64,000 nt of DNA, taken from the NCBI RefSeq assembly GCF_910592395.1, contig NC_088323.1, positions 7,130,001 to 7,194,000 of the forward strand. Direction: 5' to 3'. The position numbers and the translations under genes were made by a program. This stretch comes from Lineus longissimus. Taxonomy: Eukaryota > Nemertea > Pilidiophora > Heteronemertea > Lineidae. The first letter of the stretch is position 1, and each line of letters starts with the position of its first letter. Positions 21,063 through 31,747 of the stretch are shown here, piece by piece. The notes below the pieces were generated by a model. The model made no database searches and was not told the origin of the DNA. It was given only the letters and a program-made list of their open reading frames with translations.

Positions 21063-23276
21063 GTACTGAAACTTATGCACACCAGTGAATGCTAGATAGT
21101 CCACCAATGATTTCGGGAGCGCCAACTGTTGCGCACTTTGGTAAACATCTGGCGATGACGATAACAAACTCTCCCGGATGAAACTGCGGCAGACGGACTT
21201 CAGAGTGAAAGGAGACGCGACAATATCGATGGCTTCATCAATGAAGTCGAGGGTATCAGACGAGCTGGAATGCACGCCTCGAAAATTACCGAGTTCTTTC
21301 GGTAATATTTGGAGACCGCATTCCGACAGGAATTGCACCATTGCGATATCTTTCTGCCGAATCAAGAACCCGAGGAGATTGTTGTCCAGGGTCGCGTACT
21401 TTCGGCTGATGAGCGGTATGATGTGCACGAAATAGAATAAATTCTCCTTATAGATGAGCGAGAGATTGAAGTACGCAGACCACAACCTCGTCCCATGACC
21501 TGCCGTCAACAACTCGTCAAGACAGAGAAACAACTGGTAGTTATGCGTCTGCAGATAATGACCTAATTTTTCAGAGAAACGGACGTCGGCGTACAAGTTT
21601 GAAATGGCTTGTTTGGACTCTAAGACTTCTTTCAACAGGAACTTCATCATTTCTGGCTGCCTGTGCTCTAACGTATTAATAAGGAGGTCGATCACATTTT
21701 CTGGTTTCAGTATAAGTTTTCTTTGCTGATTTGTCAAATATGACAGCAAGGTTTGAAAACACTCAATGTTATTTTCTTGCCCTGAGATGAGGAGGGCTGA
21801 AAAGAAGTCATTGTTCTGTAGAACTTCGTTCAGAAATTTCTCTTTACCGAGAAGCGCTTTTAAAAGTTCCAAGTCGTTTCTTTCCACTGTGCACTGAAGC
21901 GGGGTGCAGTGCTCTTGATAACCTGAGGTGGTGTACGAACAGGGCGCTTTCAGCTGGTAATGTCCATTGTCGATGAGCTCTAGAGCAATGGCGATTCGCT
22001 GCACGTGATTGGTCCAACAGCATGTGCTCAGTGCTGCCCCCTTTGGGGCAACAGCGCCCCTCTTCAGCAACAACTGCACTGATTTCAAGTCGCCGACGTA
22101 GCAAGCAATCTGAACCGGTGGCCAGGTTTCGTCTTCATTATCAGAGTCCGAATCCTCCGCAAGTCCAACATCTTTTTGGACAGGATTGACGAGTACTCCG
22201 GGGCACTCTTTCTCATGGAGTAAAAACTCGACCAAGCTTGGATTACGCCAGGCTATTGCAATCTGTAATGGTGTATAATGTTCACCCAAACCGTAACCGT
22301 CCTCTACGCTGTTGACATTTGGCCCGTACTCCAGGCATTTCTTCACCACGTCGATGCTCCCCGAATAGCAAGCGCAATGAAGGACTGTCCTCCCAACAAA
22401 GTCTCGAACGTCAATGTCAACGTCTTTGTTATCATCGCAGGCCATTTGAAACAAGTCCAAATTGCCAAGAAAGGCAGCGAAATGTAACGGATAATTATCA
22501 AGTTTTTCAGACTTGGCGCCAAGTTTGTGCAGATGGGTTACTAAGCTTACGTCCGCTGGGTACCTGTAGGCATAATCTAATGGACCCTCGTTTTTATCCA
22601 TTGACCTGATGTTGAGATCCGCATCGTGCTCTATCAGAAAGTCTACAATCTCCCTCTGGTTGGACTTGCAGGCATGATGAAGTGGTGTTGTGTGGTTGTG
22701 ATCTAAGATGTTGATGTCTGCTCCATATGAATGCAACTGCTGCACGAAGTTCAAATTGCCGGCCTTCGCTGCGGTGAAAAGAGGAACCCACATATCACAG
22801 TTGCGGTAGAATTTGTCGTACTTTTTGATGGTTTTTATGCGCGAGGAGCCGTTTACGACATCAATACAACCATTGTCTTTGATGAGATCTAGACAGGCAC
22901 AACTTCCCACATTGGCTACTGAATTCAGAATGAGGTGCCCACACGATCCACAGCTACAGTCGCCTTCGATTGGAGCGCCACCTATCAGTAGTGCATTAAG
23001 TATTTTTAATCCGAGAGGCGACGTGAACTTCTTCATCTGATGACCGATATGTTTCATCGCTCGTTGCGTGTTGGCGCCACATTTGAGTAAATACTCCACA
23101 ACGTCGAGATGCATTTCTTTTGTGGCAAAGATAAGCGGTGTGTAGTTTTCAGCATGAACGAGATAGTTCACGTCTGCACCCTCCTGGATGAGATGCTGGA
23201 CTTGGGCGATGTCACCTTTCTGGCACATGTGACATAAAGCGTGGTTCAAGTAACGTTGGCGTGGTTCCAGGGTCAT
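21060..23276 (-). CDS. Ankyrin-repeat protein with C-terminal SOCS box (ASB-like)
   Basis: 738 residues in one uninterrupted coding block. Ankyrin units are seen at about 12-38, 45-70, 164-190, 196-223, 262-290, 296-322, 334-355, 386-408 and 457-480, with TPLHHACKSN and YTPLIFATK as clear examples. An acidic loop EDSDSDNEDE lies at about 374-383. The end, residues 692-730, looks like a SOCS box: SVCRSFIRESL (BC-box-like) and LALPKSLVDYL (Cul5-box-like). ASB proteins are substrate adaptors of elongin B/C-Cullin5 ubiquitin ligases, so a cytosolic ligase adaptor is inferred; the substrate is unknown. Closest ASB subgroup not determined. A Cys-rich insert at 107-137 (CSCGSCGHL, CACLDLIKDNGC) is unusual. 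The ATG follows a 3' splice site by four bases, so the 5' UTR is spliced. Confidence 0.87.
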   Translation of the reverse strand: MTLEPRQRYLNHALCHMCQKGDIAQVQHLIQEGADVNYLVHAENYTPLIFATKEMHLDVVEYLLKCGANTQRAMKHIGHQMKKFTSPLGLKILNALLIGGAPIEGDCSCGSCGHLILNSVANVGSCACLDLIKDNGCIDVVNGSSRIKTIKKYDKFYRNCDMWVPLFTAAKAGNLNFVQQLHSYGADINILDHNHTTPLHHACKSNQREIVDFLIEHDADLNIRSMDKNEGPLDYAYRYPADVSLVTHLHKLGAKSEKLDNYPLHFAAFLGNLDLFQMACDDNKDVDIDVRDFVGRTVLHCACYSGSIDVVKKCLEYGPNVNSVEDGYGLGEHYTPLQIAIAWRNPSLVEFLLHEKECPGVLVNPVQKDVGLAEDSDSDNEDETWPPVQIACYVGDLKSVQLLLKRGAVAPKGAALSTCCWTNHVQRIAIALELIDNGHYQLKAPCSYTTSGYQEHCTPLQCTVERNDLELLKALLGKEKFLNEVLQNNDFFSALLISGQENNIECFQTLLSYLTNQQRKLILKPENVIDLLINTLEHRQPEMMKFLLKEVLESKQAISNLYADVRFSEKLGHYLQTHNYQLFLCLDELLTAGHGTRLWSAYFNLSLIYKENLFYFVHIIPLISRKYATLDNNLLGFLIRQKDIAMVQFLSECGLQILPKELGNFRGVHSSSSDTLDFIDEAIDIVASPFTLKSVCRSFIRESLLSSSPDVYQSAQQLALPKSLVDYLAFTGVHKFQY

Positions 23277-23300
23277 GATTGCTGCAAAGTGAGGAAGAGA
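23277..23300 (-). other. 5' UTR splice acceptor of the ankyrin/SOCS gene
   Basis: The minus strand reads CTCTTCCTCACTTTGCAG then CAATC then ATG at 23276. This is a strong pyrimidine tract and AG immediately before the start, so a noncoding first exon lies upstream (at higher coordinates). Its position is unknown; 24.2-24.8 kb is the likely area. Confidence 0.7.
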
Positions 23301-23389
23301 TGTAAGAATACATATATTTGTCTTACTTTGATTGAAATGTCAATATTTTTCCACATCTTTTTGACTTAAGCACCTGGCAAACAAGCAAA

Positions 23390-23590
23390 TTACCATAGCC
23401 TGCAAACATGATTGCATGTGACAAAAATTGCGGTGGTCATCATGGTCATCGCAGGTGCCTGTGACAATCGACAATCACAAGCAACTAGCAATCAATATGT
23501 AATTAAGTGATTTTTTGTTTGACCTGCAGACAAGAGACCTTTCTGTCACACATAGCAGCAATTATTATTGCAGGTTGCAGAACCTTACGA
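23390..23590. repeat. Short CAAACAAGC/CAGGTTGCAG family fragments
   Basis: Contains GGCAAACAAGCAAATTACC, TCGCAGGTGCCTGTGAC, AATTAAGTGATTTTTTGTTTG and TTGCAGGTTGCAG. Similar words in similar order recur at 39815-39900, 51415-51650, 53535-53605 and 56650-56715, implying a short inverted-repeat family. Confidence 0.45.
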
Positions 23591-24204
23591 GCTAGGCAGG
23601 CAAGATCAAGTTACTGTTGGCATTGGTACCAATGGATTTAATTTATGCATGCTGGTCGGGGCATGAGAGACACGTCATTACCACACATTGAGCAGAGTTA
23701 GGGAGAATGACCTCTAGTTTTTTGAGTTTACATAATCTGAGGGGACACAGTGGTCTGACATGTCACTTGTCACAACAAGAAAACACCCCAAAAGAAGCAA
23801 CATTCCCTATTTTGGGCATTCGTTAGTTGCTTGAGGTATCGCCTACAGTGAGACTACGTTCATGAATTATTCTATCGAAGAATATACCTGTAAATTATGT
23901 TTTCTAGGCAAGAAAATATTGATTTTGTTGAAAAAGTCTGGGGTGAAAAATGTTCATGAAAGTCATGGCATGGAAAACCAAAGTACCACAAGATGATCAC
24001 AGGTAAAAGAGACATATGGCCTTCAAATTAATATCTAGAAATATTCATTAACACACATTCTGATGTGAAATTCTCATTTAAAATTTTAGATATTGGGTTA
24101 CTAACATATATCATCCCTTTTTGAGTAAAATTGACCCCATTATCACCCCAAATAACAATGTATCATGGTTGTATTTCATTTCCCTGTGGAAATTTCATAT
24201 CAAA

Positions 24205-24225
24205 CTTTTTGCGCATGCGTATTGT
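24205..24225. promoter_or_regulatory. NRF1-like site
   Basis: TTGCGCATGCGTA nearly matches the NRF1 palindrome YGCGCAYGCGCR. It lies about 930 bp upstream of the ankyrin/SOCS gene's coding start, near where its first exon is expected. Single-site evidence only. Confidence 0.3.
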
Positions 24226-24649
24226 TGCTGTTTCCGGGGAAATTAGAATTTCGTATTAGGTAAATTTTAGACTAATATTTGCTTCTTAAACCGTTTCTGA
24301 TTTATTCGTTGCTCAGATTTATTGTCATTTATCTAATTTGAGTATTGAAGAATAGTTTAGGTCGAATCATTGCTGATAAATTAGCCGTTTCTTGCAGAAA
24401 ATATGGGATCGAAGTGTCGTCTTGCATCATCATCTTTCACAATGTACACGTAGCCTATACTGTACATGCAGTAGGGCCTTCATGCATTACAATCTTGAAT
24501 TGATTCATTTAAGCATACTACATAGGGTTGTTGTTTTTGCACTCGTCCATTTCATGATAAAGTAAAGCGAAAGTGCAGTGCGTGTGTTATTTTTGAAGGA
24601 CGATATTGAGACAGCCTGGTTTGCGATAAAACGACACCTATATAATACG

Positions 24650-25141
24650 ACAATCAAGATGTACAGACCGGGGGAGCTGGCAATACGTACCCATAAGTCT
24701 TTGCGGTAGTCTCGCGCGTACCGGATATAACCCATCAAGCTTTTCTCCTTCAGAGAAATACTGCGTTGCGCTCAACTGCCAATTATGCATTAGTCTGGTG
24801 GACACGAGGTTGGCCTTAAACTTGCTTGAAATCGAAAATTTGGACAACACACGTGTACTACAGCGCAAACGGCAGCATTCTGACATATAGAAACATGTGG
24901 TCTGATTCTATTTTTACTTGTCATTTAGTGATCACGCGTCCAACCTCGTATGCAGGGTAATGTGGCTTTCTCATTGGTCGAACGTTAATTTTGTTCACAG
25001 CCTTATATAAGGCACTTGAGCGCAACGCAGTATTTCTCTGAAGGAGAAAAGCTTGATGGGTTATATCCGGTACGCGCGAGACTACCGCAAAGACTTATGG
25101 GTACGTACTGCCAGCTCCCCCGGTCTGTACATCTTGATTGT
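24650..25141. repeat. Inverted duplication with 131-bp arms between divergent genes
   Basis: 24650-24780 and 25011-25141 are reverse complements with only two mismatches, separated by a unique 230-bp loop. The loop includes an inverted CCAAT (CTCATTGGTC, about 24970) and the palindromic TATA-like CCTTATATAAGG at 25001-25012, 2 bp from the right arm. TATATAA occurs just outside both arms (24639-24645 and 25144-25150). It is either a bidirectional promoter with duplicated leaders or a non-autonomous transposon with long inverted repeats. Confidence 0.9.
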
Positions 25142-25297
25142 AGTATATAAAAGAAAGAGAGTAAAGTCTGAACTTCAGTCCCTGATATGATGATGAGGTT
25201 TGCCTGATTATGCTTGATTAACGTCATTTGCTGGCTCTCTTTCTGAAGGTTTATCATCATTTTGCCTAAATGTAATGCCATAGCCTAATTGCCAATC

Positions 25298-26221
25298 ATA
25301 ATTCATGGTTACAGGAAAATTCGTCCCCGGATAATTCGTCCCCGGAAAATTCGTCCCCGCAAATTCGTCCCCGGATAATTCGTCCCCAAGGAAAATTCGT
25401 CCCCGGAAAATTCGTCCCCGAGGATAATTCGTCCCCGAGGATAATTCGTCCCCGGAAAATTTGTCCCCGAGGATAATTCGTCCCTGGAAAGTTCGTCCCC
25501 GAGGATAATTCGTCCCCAGAATATTTTACAAAGTTGAAAGTTTCTGACTTTACTTTCTAAGACTCTTAAGTCTTGTCGAATGGACTGTAGTAATAACTAC
25601 TACTTTCGATTTTTCTCATTCAGTGTAACATCTCTCTTTACTACCATACTAGCTAGTTACCTACCCCACTATTTATATAGTAGGTAGAGTTAGGCAGGCA
25701 AAGAGTTTAGAGCTTTTCTTTCATTCTGACCAGTAAAAATACTTATTTGAAAAAAAAAAAATTATTTCACCTGCCTACCCCTACCTACTATGAAAAGAGT
25801 GGAGTAGGTAACTAGCTAGTAGGGTAGTATTAAGTGGTAAAGAGAGATATAATGAATGAGAAAAGTCGAAAGTAGTAAGTAGTAGTTATTCCTAGAAAGT
25901 AATGTCAGAAACTTTCAACTTTTGTTTAATTTTCCAGGGACGAATTATCTTCGAGGACGAATTTCCCAGGGACGAATTATCCTAGGGGACATATTTTCCG
26001 GGGACGAAATTTTCCTCGGGGACGAATTTTCCAGGGACGAATTATCCTCGGGGACGAATTCTCCAGGGACGAATTATCCTCGGGGACGAATTATCCGGGG
26101 ACGAATTTTCCTCGGGGACGAATTTTCTGGGGACGAATTTTCCTAGGGGACGAATTTTCCGGGGACGAGTTTTCCGGGGACGAATTTTCCGGGGACGAAT
26201 TTTCCTAGAGCCATAATTCAT
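25298..26221. mobile_element. Foldback transposon with 9-bp target-site duplication
   Basis: ATAATTCAT at 25298-25306 and again at 26213-26221 flanks a 906-bp element (25307-26212). The outer arms are inverted tandem arrays of a 15-18 bp unit: GGAAAATTCGTCCCCGG on the left to about 25520, and GGGGACGAATTTTCC on the right from about 25936. The inner arms are also inverted: TAGTAGGTAGAGTTAGGCAGG (about 25679) pairs with CCTACCCCTACCTACTA, around a 60-bp centre. Ends are GGTTACAGGAAAATTCG and its complement-like CGAATTTTCCTAGAGCC. The 9-bp duplication fits Mutator-like or FB-type elements. No transposase is encoded. Confidence 0.92.
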
Positions 26222-28055
26222 ATACCCTAAAATCCTGAGACTGAGTGTTTGGTTGCTCAAATGACTCAATACCAAAACTTCATAAAAATCCAATCAGTAG
26301 TCTGCCTACAGAGCCCTGAATGATCGAAGTGCAAATGTCATCAAAAAGCTTGGATTTGTGGTCATCTGATTTTTAAAAAAGGAACTAATACTATGTGGGT
26401 CTATTGATATTGTATGAAGTGAATATAGCCATGATCTAGACTTATCTGAATTATCGAGGTGAAACCCCCAACTGTGTTGTTCGTCCTCAGTTCTTACTTG
26501 AACTGCCGACAAATTTTTCTTTTAGATTGACATATTTTTAGGCCTGATACAGTGCACTTGTAAATACTGTGTTGACGCCATTAAGCAAGTTAAGAGCTTT
26601 TTCTCGAATTTCTGGGTGCAATTTCCACTCATAGAAGTACTCGAGGGCTTTCCAATGCCTCCTCAGAGCGGGTGATCGCTGAAGGTCTCCGATGTAGAGA
26701 TAATGCCGCAAAAAACGTGGACAAACCCGAACAGACTTTTTGGGACTGATTGTATGCATCACTTAGCCAAAATAAGAAAGTATTGAGGCTGCAATAGACT
26801 TGTTTATACTCATTTGCCAAGTGTTTGTTGGTACGAATGGGATTGGGGTTGTCAAAACCAAAAGCCTGATGGCCCCCGGGGCCGACTGTCGGTTTTCTGG
26901 TGCCCCGTGATTCAGCATATCGCCCAACAACCTGCTTATACAAGTATAACTTATAGTAGTTGGAAAGCCCTGGTACTGGAACTGTACGCTGACAGTTTAT
27001 AAAATCTCGGATGTTGACTTATTAAAACAGAACACTACAGTTAACTCTAGACATTTGACCTCACCCAATGTCCTTGGGGCATTTCATTTATATGACTCTT
27101 TTTAGATTGTCACAAGTGTATGAAGCAGAATGTATTGAAAATGTTTTGAAAAATGTAAGATAACCCACTTCTACATCTCAAGTTATTTACATGAAAGCGG
27201 GTATCGGGAATTGTAAAACCATTTTTTGTCATTTGCCTGGCAGGTTATATCGTCATGCTGGACGGGTTAGTTTTTTCAATGTCCAAAGTACATGTACACT
27301 TTCAAAATCATATTATCAAGAATGATTCAGTATTTGTTTTGATGCTATATTTATTTGACCTAGAAATTGACCTCAATCTTGAGATAGGCAATGATTAGTA
27401 AACAAAAGCTGGGATTTTCAGTTGTGAAATGTTCACCTGGCATAGACCAAGTCCATTCTTTCGTTGAAAAGCTGACCTCAAGAAATATTTGTAAATATCC
27501 CAGGGGGAGTTCTGTAAAAAGGGGTATTTGGGTGAGTCACCAGGGTTCCTTTGACACAATTCCCAATTGACTGTGCATACAGGCCGCCAGTTGAGTGAAT
27601 CAAATTCCTGGTTGGTCATTGGGGGGGGGGGGGGGCTATATCCATAATCACATCCTATACATCCATTTACCTGTACGAAGGCATCTCCCCAGATTTGATG
27701 ATTCGGTTGGTGTTGGGACCCTCCTTGCTTGACAGGCTAGCAGGGCGATTCCCTGCAAGTGCCTCTTTCTTCTTCTTCCCCCAGGGGGTGTAACTAGTCA
27801 TGGATGTAGGGCTACGGCGTCTGAAATTGTTGGAAAATATAATGGTTATCATGCAACTTTGTATTTTCTTCTTTGCCAGGTGCTTCTTGAGTTACGAGGC
27901 ATACCGATATGGGGAATACTTTCACGAAAAAATGTTCTACAAAATTTGTTTCACACACGGACTGACTGTCTAACGTGCATCTGAGAAACTCCGAAAGGAA
28001 GAAGAAGAGTAATGTACAGAATTTCTCGTATGAACTTATTTTCTTGTTCTTGCAG
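26222..28055. other. ORMDL upstream spacer
   Basis: No recognised gene. A minus-strand frame at 26538-26762 looks somewhat protein-like (see separate entry). A G homopolymer lies at about 27621-27634. The ORMDL 5' UTR exon should lie here or in the 25.0-25.1 kb arm, but no donor can be assigned with confidence. Confidence 0.4.
26538..26762 (-). pseudogene. Possible coding remnant, unidentified
   Basis: A 74-residue open frame with balanced composition (RRHWKALEYFYEWKLHPEI, then REKALNLLNGV) ending in TAA. It is less repetitive and more protein-like than surrounding frames. No start, partner exon or family is recognised. It could be the last exon of a minus-strand gene, a relic, or chance. 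Confidence 0.2.
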
Positions 28056-28083
28056 TATGAACTGATCACCAAAACGAAACAAG

Positions 28084-29447
28084 ATGAATGTTGGCGTGGC
28101 AACAAGTGAGGCGAATCCAAACAGCTCGTACTTCAACAGTAAGGGCATGTGGTTAACGTACGTCATTCTGATAGGACTCGTCCATTTTGTGCTGTTGAGT
28201 TTCCCGTTCTTTACTGTTCAGGTTGCGTGGACAATGACCAATGTAGTTCACAACGTGGTGAGTAGATTTGTTGCCGCACATCATCGTGGTCTTCATCTCT
28301 ATTGGCTAGAGTTTTACCACTGCAGTGCCCACCTCAATAGGGTATCGTGATCAAAACGCTGATTTTTTACGAGAGAATAGGTTAGAATAAGTCGAACCTA
28401 GGACAAAATTGACGTCCAGTCTCCACCCAGGTGACTGACCACAAAGCACGGCCATAGTTGGTACCCTCTCAGATTTTCCTAATGGCAAAAATATAGAGCT
28501 GAAAAATGAAAATATAATTGAAGTGGCTGGCAGAGTTGGCAAAACGCTTAATCAAAAAGTGCGAGAAAGTTGCAATGTGCGACAAAAGTTGCAATTTTAC
28601 AAAACAGCAAAATAAAATAGTCACGAATATTTCCGGGTCGACCTTCATCGTATCTTGGTTGTTTCAGATGATGTTTTTCATGTTCCACATCGAGAAAGGC
28701 ACACCGTTCGAGACAGCTGACCAGGGCAAGAGCCGTGGGTTGACAAACTGGGAGCAGTTCGATCACGGCGAATATTATAGCGATACAAAAAAATTTCTCA
28801 CCATTGTACCCATTGTTTTGTAAGTACATGTATTGAAATGAAAAATGAATTGTAAGTTCTTATGTAGAGCTTTATATCCTGTAATTAACTGTTTTGACTC
28901 AAGTCGCTTTCCATTCATTCCCCAGCCTTCTATGGGAACCTTTCTGTAGAAGGAGCACACATGCTACGCTACACGTGACCATTTTACATGTTTTAGGCCG
29001 GTTGAAAGTACCTTGTGGCACTGGCTGGGCCTTGACACCACAACCTTCCGATCAAAATTTGTAACCGAAGTGAATCACTGTTTAAAAAAGTAGTCAATAG
29101 ATATTCCTCAGCGAGAATGCTGCTCATGACAGGGTCAAAGAACTTAATGCAGATGACCACAATAGGTACATCACCGGTTTAGTCTTTGTAACCACATTGA
29201 ATATAGCCGTAACGCTATATAAGTTTCATCATTATCATTACTAAACGGAGTGCTGTTAGTATTGGGCTATGACACATGATGTTAAGTCCCTTTTCCTTTC
29301 CATTTCAGATTTTTCCTCGCCAGTTTTTATACCAAGTACGACCCCGTACATTTCATGATCAACGCCCTGACGTTGGTCGTCTTGGCGCTCATACCCAAGT
29401 TACCACAGCTTTACAAGAAACGGCTCTTCGGAATTAACAAGTACTGA
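28084..29447 (+). CDS. ORMDL: ORMDL sphingolipid biosynthesis regulator
   Basis: Coding exons are 28084-28257, 28668-28819 and 29309-29447, all GT-AG and in phase, giving 154 residues (the family has about 153). ORMDL proteins are ER membrane proteins that bind serine palmitoyltransferase and restrain the first step of sphingolipid synthesis when ceramide is high. The start [13 protein letters not shown], the membrane entry [20 protein letters not shown], the loop [33 protein letters not shown] and the C-terminus LFGINKY all match the family closely. Hydrophobic segments lie at about 21-44, 45-64 and 98-140. ATG 28084 matches the usual start, and a splice acceptor 29 bp upstream (TTGTTCTTGCAG, ending 28055) shows a spliced 5' UTR. 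It is transcribed away from the ankyrin/SOCS gene. Confidence 0.97.
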
Positions 29448-30110
29448 ACGCCAAAGACGGACTTAGTGATGGGATCGCGTATTGTCCATTGGATCCGTAT
29501 CTGACTGCTACAGCGATAGGATTTAAATTTGCAAGAATCTTTGGTAAACTTTTGGGATGTGGGGATCGTTTTCAGTTATACTTGAAACATAAGTTGCGCA
29601 AGGGACTTTACTTATGAACTACAAGTGCGGTTACTTATTGTTACTCTTGATTTTGAACGAGTTTTTGTTAAATTTTTGGGATTTTGGGATCTTTTTTAGT
29701 TATACTTGAAACATAAGTTGCGCAAGGGACGTTACTTATGAACTACAAGTGCGGTTACTTATCATAGATCATTGGTGGCATTGGTGGAGTTGTGTTTTGG
29801 ACAGGTACAGCTGATGGTTTGACCTTGGATATCCGTCAAGGTCACCGTGGGAACTCTCGCATGTTATAAAAGGACAAAAATTATTAAAGCATGCAGTTGC
29901 ACAGCTGTTGTTTGGGGTGCCAGTTGAACTGTGTACTCGACTATAGCTGTTACCCTGATAAGTAAGGTGCCTACTTCACATAAAAGTTCCCGCAAAAATG
30001 GTTGCTCCGAAACCAGATGTATTGACATCAGCAACCAAAATATCATTTCAACTGCTAAAAATGTTAGTTCTTAACTTGTCTCCCAGGTGGCAGGACTGAA
30101 TAAAAGATTT
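29448..30110 (+). other. Probable ORMDL 3' UTR with an internal duplication
   Basis: About 95 bp is duplicated at roughly 29548-29641 and 29676-29762. Shared words are AACATAAGTTGCGCAAGGGA and GAACTACAAGTGCGGTTACT. AATAAA at 30099-30104 is a candidate poly(A) signal. No coding frame is seen. Confidence 0.55.
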
Positions 30111-31350
30111 GGCCACCTAGGATGTAAGTTGTGAACTAAAAAAACTGTTCTTTGGCTTGGATATTCTGATTGTTAAAGTCTGTACATCTGGCACTGACCC
30201 CCCCTTGGTACGTATTTACATTATTGATGGCCCCTTAGTCTGATAATGTTGACGGAGAAAAAAATGATAATCTGTCCTTCTTCTGCTCAAAGTTTGTTGT
30301 TTAAGAATTGACACTGCATTGACGGGTCTCTCTGCTGTCCTTATGTCCAGATCTTTAGGGTGGATCTAAAATGTGCTTTTGCCGATGGTCTCGATTGCGA
30401 TACAGAGACACTGATGCAGAGCGGTGTTAATTTCAGTTCTACTGCACATAAAATTTAATGAGTTGTCCGCACAATTTGTACTAAAAACTGTTTGGCCATG
30501 GCTACATTCCATCGTATTCATCATGGCACGTGCGAATCTATCAAAACGCTGCCGCCAAAATGAGGCACCGTGTATAAAACATGCTGACAACTGCTGCATT
30601 GCAAATGAGTTTGGCGAGAATACATCGCCATCATTACATTGACGTGAGCTCTTAATTTGTGGAAAGGAACAGATCGATTTGGTCTTGATGCTCCTTAATG
30701 AATTGTTGTGGCTAACTTGTGACTCTTTTCTATTTTATGATTTCGACACAAATTCTTATGGAATTTCAGGTGATTCACCAAAGTCGGCTTAAGTGTATAG
30801 ATGTATGTACAGTATGATATTCTACTGTAAGCCACAACATTTTTGTGAACATTTTTTTGTGCGGATTTGGCCAAGAAAAACAAGAATGGCAACAAAAAAC
30901 CCCAATAGTTGTTTCTATTGGAACATCTTTCATGATCCACCAAAATAAAAATCATGAAAATTAAATTTTTCATAAATCTTTTCGAATAACATAACTAAAG
31001 AGGCACAAATATGTGTCTGTTTACAGTTATTTTGATGGATTTAATTGCACTCTTTGGCTTCTGTATTTTTAATAATATTCCAGATGTATGTGTAATAACG
31101 GTTAGGTTCAGAATTATACACAGGGCGATTCAAGAAAGTGTCCTCCATTATGTTAAGGCAAAATTGGATCATGAAGTGCTATTCTGGGTTTGGAAACTTT
31201 TTGAATAAAACTAGTCAGCCTGTATGATGAAAATGTAGGGCATCTTTTTTAGAACGCCCAGTATATTAGATATTTGACTTTTCCTCAAGAGGTGTTTCTC
31301 ATTCATGTCGATGTTGTGTGTGTATCATGAATTATTTTGTAAAACCGACT
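30111..31350. other. Intergenic stretch, nothing recognised
   Basis: AT-rich DNA with no supported gene, RNA or repeat. AATAAA motifs near 31204 could serve long ORMDL transcripts. Confidence 0.4.
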
Positions 31351-31523
31351 TATAGTTGAACCTCTCTATTAGTATTAAGGACACCCTCGGGACTGACAAA
31401 TACTGTCCCTTATAGAGAGGTGTCCTGATTACAGAGGTCGATTTAAATGGAAACACCCAATTTGGGACCAAATTAAGTGTCCTTAATAGAGAGGGTGTCC
31501 TTAATAGAGAGGTGTCCGCTATG
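31351..31523 (-). mobile_element. Pogo-like MITE, copy 8 (right end lost)
   Basis: Starts TATAGTTGAACCTCTC (worn end) and runs to AGAGAGGTGTCCGCTA, where similarity stops before the usual GGTTCCACTG. An internal extra GAGAGGGTGTCCTTAATA is present. Confidence 0.8.
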
Positions 31524-31607
31524 TGTTTGTTTGTTTCTAAGCAGATTATCCGGACATAGGTGAAAGTGTTTAGTGCAGGTAAACAGTAAACAGAAAGAAA
31601 GGCATTA

Positions 31608-31747
31608 CAGTAGATCCTCCCTGACAAATGATGTGTTTAATAAAGAGGTGTCCTGACTACATGGGTTAAATTGAATAGAAATGGCCAATTGGGGATCAAA
31701 GTCTATGTCCTCATTAGAGAGGTTATCTGTTAAGGGAGGTTTTACTG
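31608..31747 (-). mobile_element. Pogo-like MITE, copy 9 (internally shortened)
   Basis: Starts CAGTAGATCCTCCC after TA and ends GGGAGGTTTTACTG before TA. It is 140 bp because of internal loss. Its left end resembles the other end type, suggesting recombination between element ends. Confidence 0.8.

Noticed and set aside
25310-25520. Regular spaced repeats that could look like a CRISPR array
   Set aside because: No unique spacers; the repeats are the arm of a foldback transposon in animal DNA.
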